Shown: piece by piece, positions 31,055 through 35,479 of the stretch
Position numbering within the stretch: the stretch's first letter is position 1
Layout: each line of letters starts with the position of its first letter
Virus record (IMG/VR): IMGVR_UViG_3300035661_000189
Location: 1-35,479 of that record
DNA: 35,479 nt
Reading direction: 5' to 3' (one strand)
Source: a virus
The notes under the pieces: generated by a model
Seen by the model: the letters and a program-made list of their open reading frames with translations, nothing else
Database searches by the model: none
Told to the model about the DNA's origin: nothing
Made by a program: the position numbers and the translations under genes

Positions 31055-31348
31055 CTAATCAGCCCACACAAATTGGCAAGCTATAGTTCCTGTTAAACTT
31101 AATGTACTAATAGCCTCAGCATCAAATAATCCTGCACTTTTCATAGTTGGATAGGCCCCAAAACCCAAAGCACCAATCAATCTATGTTCATCTGCGTTAT
31201 GTGTTGCTGTTGTATCAGTACCACCAATATATATTTCTAGGTTACTTGTAGCACTTATCCCTGTTGCTGTAACACCAGTTACAGTTGCACGAGTTGATCC
31301 GGGCTGTGCACCAAAATCAAAAGTAATAGTTCCTTGTCCAGTAGCCAT
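31055..31348 (-). CDS. Small structural protein, 97 aa
   Basis: A 97-residue Ala/Gly/Thr-rich beta protein (MATGQGTITFDFGAQPGSTR, TGISATSNLEIYIGGTDTTA, ending SLTGTIACQFVWAD). I recall similar short proteins with an F-D-FG-x-x-P-G pattern near phage tail genes. One base separates it from the preceding gene's stop, suggesting coupled translation. It is probably a minor virion protein; the precise place is unknown. Confidence 0.55.
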   Translation of the reverse strand: MATGQGTITFDFGAQPGSTRATVTGVTATGISATSNLEIYIGGTDTTATHNADEHRLIGALGFGAYPTMKSAGLFDAEAISTLSLTGTIACQFVWAD

Positions 31349-31349
31349 A

Positions 31350-31766
31350 CTACGCTATCGTAAGGACACCAGCAGCACCATCAAAGTCTACTATGAATGT
31401 CTCAAGTGCTAATAATGTAACTGCTGAACCATAATCATACCAACCAATTAATTCTTTATTAAGTGCTGTATCATTATAAAGAACTGCATAGCGGAAGGGT
31501 CCAAACCCTGTAGTTGCAGTAAATACTGAATCAACTAGAATTAATTTATATGTACCTGCTGTTTGAACTGAAGAAGTAATAGCACAGACATTACCTCCGG
31601 CAGTATATCCACCAGCAGTAGCAAGATCAACCAAGTTAGCAAAAACAGTATTAGTAGCCAAGGGTGCTGTATTAGTAAGCATGACCTTAATAGAGTCAGC
31701 TCCAAGGTTATGCACCTTCTCTGCTACTGCTTCTACAAAACTATTAATTTTATTAAATGCTGCCAT
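31350..31766 (-). CDS. Conserved phage structural protein, 138 aa
   Basis: The 138-residue protein begins with FNKINSFVEAVAEKVHNLGA, then DSIKVMLTNTAPLATNTVFA and a TAGGYTAGGN turn, followed by beta strands with FGPFRYAVLYND and ELIGWYDYGSAVTL. FNKFNxFVExxxxxVHNLxxDxxKVMLTNTAP is a well-conserved opening of a family of phage virion proteins of unknown place in the particle. It overlaps the coiled-coil gene before it by 14 bases. Confidence 0.7.
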   Translation of the reverse strand: MAAFNKINSFVEAVAEKVHNLGADSIKVMLTNTAPLATNTVFANLVDLATAGGYTAGGNVCAITSSVQTAGTYKLILVDSVFTATTGFGPFRYAVLYNDTALNKELIGWYDYGSAVTLLALETFIVDFDGAAGVLTIA

Positions 31767-32232
31767 TTAACATCCTTTGCATTTGTAATTTAGCAGCAGT
31801 AATTTTAGACTCTAGAAGTTCTAATTCTTGTTGTTTTGAACGAACATAGGTATCATGCCCAGTTACTTTAACTTCAAGACCAATTATCTTATTAGATAGT
31901 TCTTCTAGTTCTTTTTCTTTAATAACTTTAAGATTATCAAATTTATAGTTAAGTTCAAATAGTTTCTGCTTTTCTATTTCAACTAGAGACTCTTCTACTA
32001 ACTGTTCTAGTTTAGTATGACGATCTTCTAATTCAGATAATTTATTTTGTTTAGATTTAATATTAGAAGTAAGATTCTTGATAGAACCCTCTAGGATTGA
32101 TTTGGAGTGTGCTAGCTCCTTCGTATGCTGTTCCAAGGAAGCAAGAGCAACCAAAGCATGTTCTGCTTCTTGGAAGGCCTTATAGACCTTTACATGACGC
32201 TCTATTTCTTGACGAGCTAATTCAAAAGACAT
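31753..32232 (-). CDS. Coiled-coil protein, 159 aa
   Basis: The whole 159-residue protein is predicted by composition to be a long coiled coil. Heptad-like runs include LEQHTKELAHSKSILEGSIK, LTSNIKSKQNKLSELEDRH and KEKELEELSNKIIGLEV. There are no Cys residues and no membrane span or signal peptide. It sits as the second gene of the late operon between beta-rich virion proteins, so it may be a tail rod, chaperone or assembly ruler. The family is not recognised. Confidence 0.6.
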   Translation of the reverse strand: MSFELARQEIERHVKVYKAFQEAEHALVALASLEQHTKELAHSKSILEGSIKNLTSNIKSKQNKLSELEDRHTKLEQLVEESLVEIEKQKLFELNYKFDNLKVIKEKELEELSNKIIGLEVKVTGHDTYVRSKQQELELLESKITAAKLQMQRMLNGSI

Positions 32233-32238
32233 AGATTA

Positions 32239-32595
32239 TTAGTTCTTTCTTACAAGCATTGATATATTGACTGATGTAGTTACGTCACCTGCTGTTACTT
32301 TGGGACGGATAGCTACTACAATTTCAGAGATTGTTTCTATTTTAGGAGTAGAGATAGAAATAGGATTACCTTGAGGATCGTTAAGAGTAGCATAGGCAGT
32401 ACTATCATTAGAACCTTCTACTACTACAAGACCACCTGCTCCAAATGTTCCACCTACTTGTACACTACGATCGGCATATTGGCTAAGAACAAAGGGAAGA
32501 CCAGTATCGTTAAGAGCAAGACCATTCCAAGTAACCAGCATAAAGTCTGAATTACCATTAATAGGGAAAGACTGAGTATATGTAATTTCAGACAA
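32239..32595 (-). CDS. Putative structural protein heading the late operon, 118 aa, TTG start
   Basis: The 118-residue protein is a single beta-sandwich-like domain (FMLVTWNGLALNDTGLPFVL, then GGTFGAGGLVVVEGSNDSTA, ending TSVNISMLVRKN). GGLVVVEGSNDST matches GGVVVFEGSSDNT in the 279-residue protein, suggesting a duplicated module. It starts with TTG that overlaps the stop of a 30-codon ORF, with AGGA about ten bases upstream. It is probably a virion component of the tail cluster. Confidence 0.55.
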   Translation of the reverse strand: MSEITYTQSFPINGNSDFMLVTWNGLALNDTGLPFVLSQYADRSVQVGGTFGAGGLVVVEGSNDSTAYATLNDPQGNPISISTPKIETISEIVVAIRPKVTAGDVTTSVNISMLVRKN

Positions 32596-32680
32596 AGTTA
32601 TAAGATCCTATAATTATAAAAAATTTAAAGTATTTTAATTCTGGTAATAGACTAAGAATTGGTTCTTCAACGAAGAACAT
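32588..32680 (-). CDS. Possible 30-residue peptide in the late leader
   Basis: A 30-codon ORF with GAGG six to seven bases before ATG encodes MFFVEEPILSLLPELKYFKF and ends FIIIGSYNFV. Its TGA overlaps the TTG start of the 118-residue gene. The start region forms a perfect seven-base hairpin (32662-32678) that would hide the initiation codon. It could be a small membrane-associated peptide or a leader controlling downstream translation. Confidence 0.45.
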   Translation of the reverse strand: MFFVEEPILSLLPELKYFKFFIIIGSYNFV

Positions 32681-32823
32681 AGTATCCCTCTTTAGTATTA
32701 TGTAATAGATCTATTTATTATTTAGTACAACAAATCCTGCTTGGTGCAGTCTTTGTACTCTTTACTTATCAAGTAGTATGTTCTAAGTAGTCTTTTTAAT
32801 AAGATTCAGATTCTTTGAATCTT
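32662..32823 (-). promoter_or_regulatory. Structured 5' leader of the late operon (three hairpins)
   Basis: Between the promoter and first genes three inverted repeats occur. They are 32662-32668/32672-32678 (seven pairs), 32724-32730/32753-32759 (seven pairs) with an inner 32737-32740/32746-32749 stem, and 32801-32808/32816-32823 (eight pairs). None has a T-run after it on the minus strand, so they are not intrinsic terminators. They may stabilise the mRNA, pause polymerase or control translation. Confidence 0.5.
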
Positions 32824-32847
32824 CATTTAATTACTTAATATACATAT

Positions 32848-32876
32848 ATTATAGCATATTTTTAATAAAAAGTCAA
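32848..32876 (-). promoter_or_regulatory. Sigma-70-type promoter of the late operon
   Basis: Read on the minus strand, TTGACT (32876-32871) and TATAAT (32853-32848) are 17 bases apart, one mismatch from the full consensus. It faces the late genes, with a leader of about 160 bases to the first candidate ATG. No other strong minus-strand promoter is seen upstream of 32.6 kb. Confidence 0.8.
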
Positions 32877-33116
32877 TAGATTTTCAATATATATTTACTA
32901 TTGTCTCATTTAAGAGAATTATTATGCGACCGATCTATTAAAGTTTTATATTAATCGGGAGCAAAATTTAAAATATAATCCCATTATTCAATAATTTCTA
33001 TTAGATTTTATTTTGGTGTAATGCAATATAATAGAAATTAATCAAACCCCCTTATACCCCCTATTAAATATTAGTATATGGGAATATTATTAAATGATTA
33101 ATTAATTATATGCAAA

Positions 33117-33131
33117 TGATAATCATTCTCA
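33117..33131 (+). promoter_or_regulatory. Fur-box-like operator
   Basis: TGATAATCATTCTCA matches the 7-1-7 Fur recognition sequence (TGATAAT-N-ATTATCA) at all but one position, and the surrounding 19 bases (33112-33130) match the classic Fur box at 16 of 19. The similarity is visible directly; binding is inferred. Chance matches are more likely in AT-rich DNA. Confidence 0.45.
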
Positions 33132-33147
33132 TTTAGAAATATTATTG

Positions 33148-33326
33148 TAATAACGACACACTAATATAATGACACAATATAATCCTTTACTAATACATTA
33201 TCATTCCCCTATTATTCAATGACTTAAATACTATGTCAGATATTCAACATAATACAATCCAATACAATCAATCACTTAATCTAATACTGTCATAATCTCA
33301 ACAGCAATTGTCATTATATCGACACA
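33148..33326 (+). repeat. Three degenerate GACACA repeats
   Basis: GACACA occurs at 33155-33160, 33171-33176 and 33321-33326, each flanked by TA-rich runs (for example TAATAACGACACACTAATAT). The first unit bears a loose resemblance to a T7-class promoter. They could be iterons, weak protein-binding sites or chance. Confidence 0.3.
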
Positions 33327-33365
33327 TTTAACACCTATATAATCAATAACTAATACATCATATTA

Positions 33366-33393
33366 TTGTTTACTAATGTTCTTTATGTATTAT
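33366..33393 (+). promoter_or_regulatory. Weak candidate promoter for the small early genes
   Basis: TTGTTT (33366-33371) and TATTAT (33388-33393) are spaced by 16 bases, with the -10 one mismatch from consensus. It would transcribe the 57-residue gene at 33501. Such matches are easy to find in AT-rich DNA. Confidence 0.3.
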
Positions 33394-33430
33394 TCTTTTA
33401 TTAATCAATCACTTAGTATTATTTATTGGT

Positions 33431-33443
33431 CGGTCATGGTTTA
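33431..33443 (+). repeat. CGGTCAYG motif, copy A
   Basis: CGGTCATGGTTTA, preceded by TTTATTGGT. It lies about 60 bases before the 33501 start codon. Three further copies (33797, 34600, 35410) share CGGTCAYG plus T-rich downstream bases. Confidence 0.5.
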
Positions 33444-33500
33444 CTGGCATGGTTGTTGCATTCTATTTGTCCATCACTAACCCACAAAGGATTAATTATT

Positions 33501-33674
33501 ATGACACTCTTACAAGCCCGTATTAAAGCCCGCAAGTATTCAGATCAATATAATACAAGTTGGTTCGTTCGTAGAATGACAGATGGCACATTTGAACCAT
33601 ATGCACATTGTTCTGATAATGATGATGTTGCATCATTCTACTGTGGCAAAGATTGTGGTAAGGATGATTTTTAA
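33501..33674 (+). CDS. Small hypothetical early protein, 57 aa
   Basis: A 57-residue soluble protein starting MTLLQARIKARKYSDQYNTS, then WFVRRMTDGTFEPYAHCSD, and ending with an acidic Cys-containing stretch CGKDCGKDDF. AGGA precedes ATG 33501 by about nine bases; an earlier in-frame ATG at 33426 lacks a ribosome site and crosses motif copy A. Y-x-x-x-W-x-V-x-R-x-x-DG-x-x-E resembles small proteins common in phage early regions. Function is unknown. Confidence 0.6.
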   Translation: MTLLQARIKARKYSDQYNTSWFVRRMTDGTFEPYAHCSDNDDVASFYCGKDCGKDDF

Positions 33675-33687
33675 TCAAGGGGGATGT

Positions 33688-33795
33688 ATGATTTATTACT
33701 TAACAATTGATAATCTGTACTATACTATTAACGCAAGTTTGGAATTAAAAAAGTCTGTCGTTGGTGAATATGTATATTGCAGTTTAATTTATTAG
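33688..33795 (+). CDS. Small hypothetical protein, 35 aa
   Basis: A 35-codon ORF behind AAGGGGG (four-base spacer to ATG). The product is MIYYLTIDNLYYTINASLEL, then KKSVVGEYVYCSLIY, rich in Tyr and beta-forming residues, with no membrane span. It follows the 57-residue gene after 13 bases and ends just before motif copy B. The family is not recognised. Confidence 0.45.
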   Translation: MIYYLTIDNLYYTINASLELKKSVVGEYVYCSLIY

Positions 33796-33796
33796 A

Positions 33797-33809
33797 CGGT
33801 CACGCTTTA
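33797..33809 (+). repeat. CGGTCAYG motif, copy B
   Basis: CGGTCACGCTTTA, preceded by ATTTATTAGA, just 6 bases upstream of the -35 box of the candidate RNA promoter. It shares an ATTTATT-N-G-N lead with copy A. Confidence 0.5.
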
Positions 33810-33815
33810 AATGAT

Positions 33816-33845
33816 TTGACAAACTATAACGATTTATGATCTAAT
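33816..33845 (+). promoter_or_regulatory. Candidate sigma-70 promoter of the structured RNA
   Basis: TTGACA at 33816-33821 and TCTAAT at 33840-33845 are spaced 18 bases apart. The -35 is perfect and the -10 has two mismatches. Transcription would start near 33852, exactly where the gene-free structured stretch begins. Confidence 0.55.
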
Positions 33846-33851
33846 TCGTTA

Positions 33852-34290
33852 TGGCCTGTTTAATCAGGACTAAGATGTAAAATGATCTATCCGTAAGAGG
33901 CAAATTAGATTGCAAGGGTACGGAGTAGCAAAGGACTGGCGAACGATCATCAACCCGATAATGTATTAATGTACTTGTATTAGAATCTGATTTATGTGAT
34001 AATGCAGGCGTAATATAAATATGTTTTATCCCGTGATGGAAAGGTTACATTTAATGCACGAATAACGGAGTGAGTAATCACTAACCTATTCACCGTACCG
34101 GAAGGTTATAAGCCTAAGGAATGACGCAAGTAACCGAAGCTAATCAATTGAAAATTGCAGTAGATTGATATGGCCACAACCTAGGGTATAAAAGGAAGAC
34201 AATACCGGCGTGCTGATAATACAGTACACAAGGTGCGACTAAGGTCAATCCCCAACAACCGCGCGATGAACAGTATATTCTAATATCTAA
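33852..34290 (+). ncRNA. Candidate large structured noncoding RNA, about 440 nt
   Basis: No credible ORF exists in this stretch, yet its GC content is about 40% (143 of 360 at 33901-34260) in a far more AT-rich setting. Self-complementary arms form a nested 5' domain: ATGATC 33882-33887 with GATCAT 33945-33950, TCCGTA 33890-33895 with TACGGA 33919-33924, and GCAA 33900-33903 with TTGC 33910-33913. Further helices are CCTG/CAGG (33855/33865) and ATGTAA 33875-33880 with TTACAT 34045-34050. There is also AGTGA-GTAA-TCACT at 34069-34082 (a GNRA tetraloop), TAACCT/AGGTTA (34082-34108), and GGTAT/ATACC (34185-34206). A promoter-like element ends just upstream. The class is unknown; large phage RNAs such as GOLLD or ROOL are comparisons only. 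The 3' end is not defined. Confidence 0.55.
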
Positions 34291-34421
34291 GGAGAATAAA
34301 AACTCTATGATATATGACAATAGAATGTACTGGAAGAATGAGAAGCATATTATTAATTAGTATGTTTCTTATTGGGCAAGTTAATGCCTGTAATATTAAC
34401 AACCTTAAGAAGGAAAATAGT

Positions 34422-34592
34422 ATGAAAAAAGAATCACTGAAAGATATGTGTCTAAGAGTAGCAAAGAGGGTCAACTTTCATCAGTACCGCAGTCAGCCAC
34501 TGCCAATTGAGTACAGCAAAACAGTACGATATTCAATTGGTACGCCACAACCATCACAAATGCAACAAGCTTTTATTAACGCGATAGTGTAA
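34422..34592 (+). CDS. Small hypothetical protein, 56 aa
   Basis: I start this gene at ATG 34422 because AAGGA lies about eight bases upstream. The product, MKKESLKDMCLRVAKRVNFH then RSQPLPIEYSKTVRYSIG, is basic with one helix and an apparently flexible C-terminus. The frame is open upstream to ATG 34314, and the extra 36 residues include a hydrophobic run (ILLISMFLIGQVNAC) like a signal peptide, so a longer secreted form is possible. The family is not recognised. Confidence 0.5.
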   Translation: MKKESLKDMCLRVAKRVNFHQYRSQPLPIEYSKTVRYSIGTPQPSQMQQAFINAIV

Positions 34593-34599
34593 CAAAAGA

Positions 34600-34612
34600 C
34601 GGTCACGATTTA
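34600..34612 (+). repeat. CGGTCAYG motif, copy C
   Basis: CGGTCACGATTTA, preceded by AAAAGA, nine bases after a stop codon and about 40 bases before ATG 34652. It differs from copy B at one position within the 13 bases. Confidence 0.5.
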
Positions 34613-34651
34613 ACAACCAATCAATTAACTAAACAGAAAAGAGGCAATAAA

Positions 34652-35179
34652 ATGATTAATGATAAACAATTCAATAGTACGATCAAAGCAATTAAAGGCA
34701 ATTCCGAGGCTTTGGCACAAGCCGTACATGAAGCGGGCGTATTTGCTATTGCACAAGCTAACCTTCATGGTAATGATGGCTTTGCACAACGCCTCATTGA
34801 GGCAATGGGTAAGAAGCATGATGTAAAGAGGGTAGAAAAATGGTTGATGTTCTTTGGGAAATTGGGTATACGTAAGGGTCTTATGGTATTCCGCAAGCGA
34901 ATTGACATTACACCTGAAAATGCTCAATCTTTCGTGGATAAGGCAGAAGCCCTGCCTTATTGGGAATTGACAAAACAAGAGCATGCGTCAACAACCGTGG
35001 ACTGGCTTAACTTGTTGCATAGTTTGGTTAAGCGCGAAGTATCTGTAAACGAAAAAATTAAAGAAGGTAAAGAGGTCACTGTCTTACATCCTGAAGTATT
35101 GGCACAAGTTAAAGAGTTGCTGAAGAAAATTGGCAGCACTGAAAAGATTGTATCCGATACAGGCATGGTAACACTGTAG
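34652..35179 (+). CDS. Conserved phage early protein of unknown function, 175 aa
   Basis: The 175-residue helical protein begins MINDKQFNSTIKAIKGN, followed by AVHEAGVFAIAQANLHGNDG, FAQRLIEAMGKKHDVKRVEK and WLMFFGKLGIRKG, then YWELTKQEHA. The pattern of H..G.FAIAQ...HGN...A.RL...MGKKHD.KR.EKWL..FGKL is a conserved phage family I know only as hypothetical, frequent in early regions of podoviruses and siphoviruses. AGAGG stands seven bases before ATG. It probably binds nucleic acid or a host protein; this is speculation. Confidence 0.75.
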   Translation: MINDKQFNSTIKAIKGNSEALAQAVHEAGVFAIAQANLHGNDGFAQRLIEAMGKKHDVKRVEKWLMFFGKLGIRKGLMVFRKRIDITPENAQSFVDKAEALPYWELTKQEHASTTVDWLNLLHSLVKREVSVNEKIKEGKEVTVLHPEVLAQVKELLKKIGSTEKIVSDTGMVTL

Positions 35180-35187
35180 TATTAATA

Positions 35188-35221
35188 CAAAGGATTAGGT
35201 AATTACTTACTTAGTCCTTTG
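35188..35221 (+). other. Strong 15-pair hairpin downstream of an early gene
   Basis: CAAAGGATTAGGTAA (35188-35202) pairs along 15 positions with TTACTTAGTCCTTTG (35207-35221), with two G-T pairs and a four-base loop. It starts nine bases after the stop of the 175-residue gene. No T-run follows on either strand, so it may be an RNase III processing site, an mRNA stabiliser or a weak terminator. Confidence 0.5.
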
Positions 35222-35245
35222 CCTTAATGTTAATAAGGATAATGT

Positions 35246-35359
35246 ATGATTAAAATATTAAGACTATCTGGATGGTCATATAAACAAATACAATTTATTA
35301 TTATTCAATCAAGAAAGGAATACCATGGAAATCTTAACACTGCAAACACTAAGGGATAA
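35246..35359 (+). CDS. Possible 37-residue ORF
   Basis: AAGGA precedes ATG 35246 by about eight bases. The frame encodes MIKILRLSGWSYKQIQFIII and a polar end, then stops inside the next gene, overlapping it by 35 bases out of frame. The composition is partly like a small membrane-associated peptide. Overlap with a well-supported gene makes it doubtful. Confidence 0.25.
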   Translation: MIKILRLSGWSYKQIQFIIIQSRKEYHGNLNTANTKG

Positions 35360-35479
35360 GGAGGCTTGTCCTTCACAAGTAATATTGTTCAAGACTACAT
35401 TCGGAGAGTCGGTCATGGTTACAGAGAAGCTCTGTATTCAGTATGCTTCTAAGTTTGATTTTAACTGGGCAGCTAATAA
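35325..35479 (+). CDS. Conserved small phage protein, 5' part only
   Basis: Starting at ATG 35325 with AAAGGA about five bases upstream, the frame runs off the window after 51 codons. Visible sequence includes EACPSQVILFKTTFGESVMV then TEKLCIQYASKFDFNWAAN. The pattern ACxxQVxxFxxxFGxSVxVTxxLCxxxAxxFDWxWAAxN is familiar from many phage and bacterial proteins, often beside pentapeptide-like repeats, with unknown function. Motif copy D (CGGTCATGGTTA, 35410-35421) falls inside this coding region. Confidence 0.65.
   Translation, partial: MEILTLQTLRDKEACPSQVILFKTTFGESVMVTEKLCIQYASKFDFNWAAN

Larger units (their letters stand above)
32880..33420 (+). other. AT-rich divergent intergenic region, possible origin/control region
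   Basis: No credible gene lies here on either strand. Base composition is extreme: only 8 of 60 bases at 33061-33120 are G or C. It contains CCGAT/ATCGG arms near 32930-32960, tandem AATACAATC at about 33250-33269, and repeated ACTAATACAT and TCAATCACTTA. It also holds GACACA blocks and a Fur-box-like site. It separates minus-strand late genes from plus-strand early genes, a usual place for an origin or control region. Origin function is not shown by sequence alone. Confidence 0.4.

Noticed and set aside
30667-31086. A 139-codon open frame on the plus strand
   Set aside because: It is the mirror of the 279-residue structural gene, which has a good ribosome site and fits the minus-strand operon; the plus frame gives a Pro/Val-rich, unlikely protein.
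32801-32823. Hairpin as intrinsic terminator near 32.8 kb
   Set aside because: No T-run follows the stem on either strand.
34201-34260. Group I intron core (GCGACTAAGGTC resembles a P7 strand)
   Set aside because: I could not find the matching AGTC-containing P7 partner or P3/P8 arms downstream, and no split gene flanks the region.

Overview
The window is a stretch of an AT-rich, lytic-looking tailed phage genome with a short-tailed (podovirus, T7-supergroup-like) virion. The main evidence is a T7-style virion set: portal, scaffold, HK97-fold capsid, tail tubular proteins A and B, and ejection proteins. It also has T7-type replication genes: family A DNA polymerase, 5'-3' exonuclease and endonuclease I. 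I see no host housekeeping genes, integrase, transposase or CRISPR array. The promoters I find match the bacterial sigma-70 consensus, and no phage RNA polymerase gene lies in the window. Ejection proteins of this type suggest a Gram-negative host, probably a low-GC proteobacterium; this is inference. Both window ends cut through genes, so the genome continues on both sides.

Layout. (1) 1-9284, plus strand: tightly packed, overlapping replication, nucleotide and lysis genes. They are a lysozyme-like fragment, a metallophosphatase, a DNA polymerase split into two ORFs, tRNA-Leu and tRNA-Trp behind a perfect consensus promoter, an SSB-like protein, an exonuclease, endonuclease I, a DnaQ-like exonuclease with a zinc ribbon, a tyrosine-phosphatase-like protein, a 3TM-type holin and a B12-dependent (class II) ribonucleotide reductase. 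(2) 9289-9349: a terminator between converging transcription units. (3) 9348-32680, minus strand: the late operon. Read in the direction of transcription it runs from small tail or fibre proteins and a possible small terminase, through a lysis-like group, large terminase, portal, scaffold, capsid and tail tubes, to the ejection proteins. It has a strong promoter and structured leader at its head (32.6-32.9 kb). A second consensus promoter lies just before the scaffold and capsid genes (22.9 kb), and a terminator just after the capsid block (20.4 kb). (4) 32880-33420: a very AT-rich divergent intergenic region with short repeats and a strikingly good Fur-box match. (5) 33.4-35.5 kb, plus strand: small early-type genes, a repeated CGGTCAYG motif, and a gene-free, higher-GC, structured stretch of about 440 bases (33.85-34.29 kb) that looks like a large noncoding RNA.

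How it works together: the plus-strand modules would supply DNA synthesis, precursors and part of lysis; the minus-strand operon builds and fills the particle. The internal capsid promoter/terminator pair would give extra scaffold and capsid transcript, much as T7 brackets its capsid gene. The most unusual points are the candidate structured RNA with its own promoter, the recurrent CGGTCAYG motif, the polymerase split just before motif A with an altered motif C, and the Fur-box-like site. Many small genes start at TTG or GTG or overlap their neighbours by a few bases, so several start sites are judgement calls and are marked as such.
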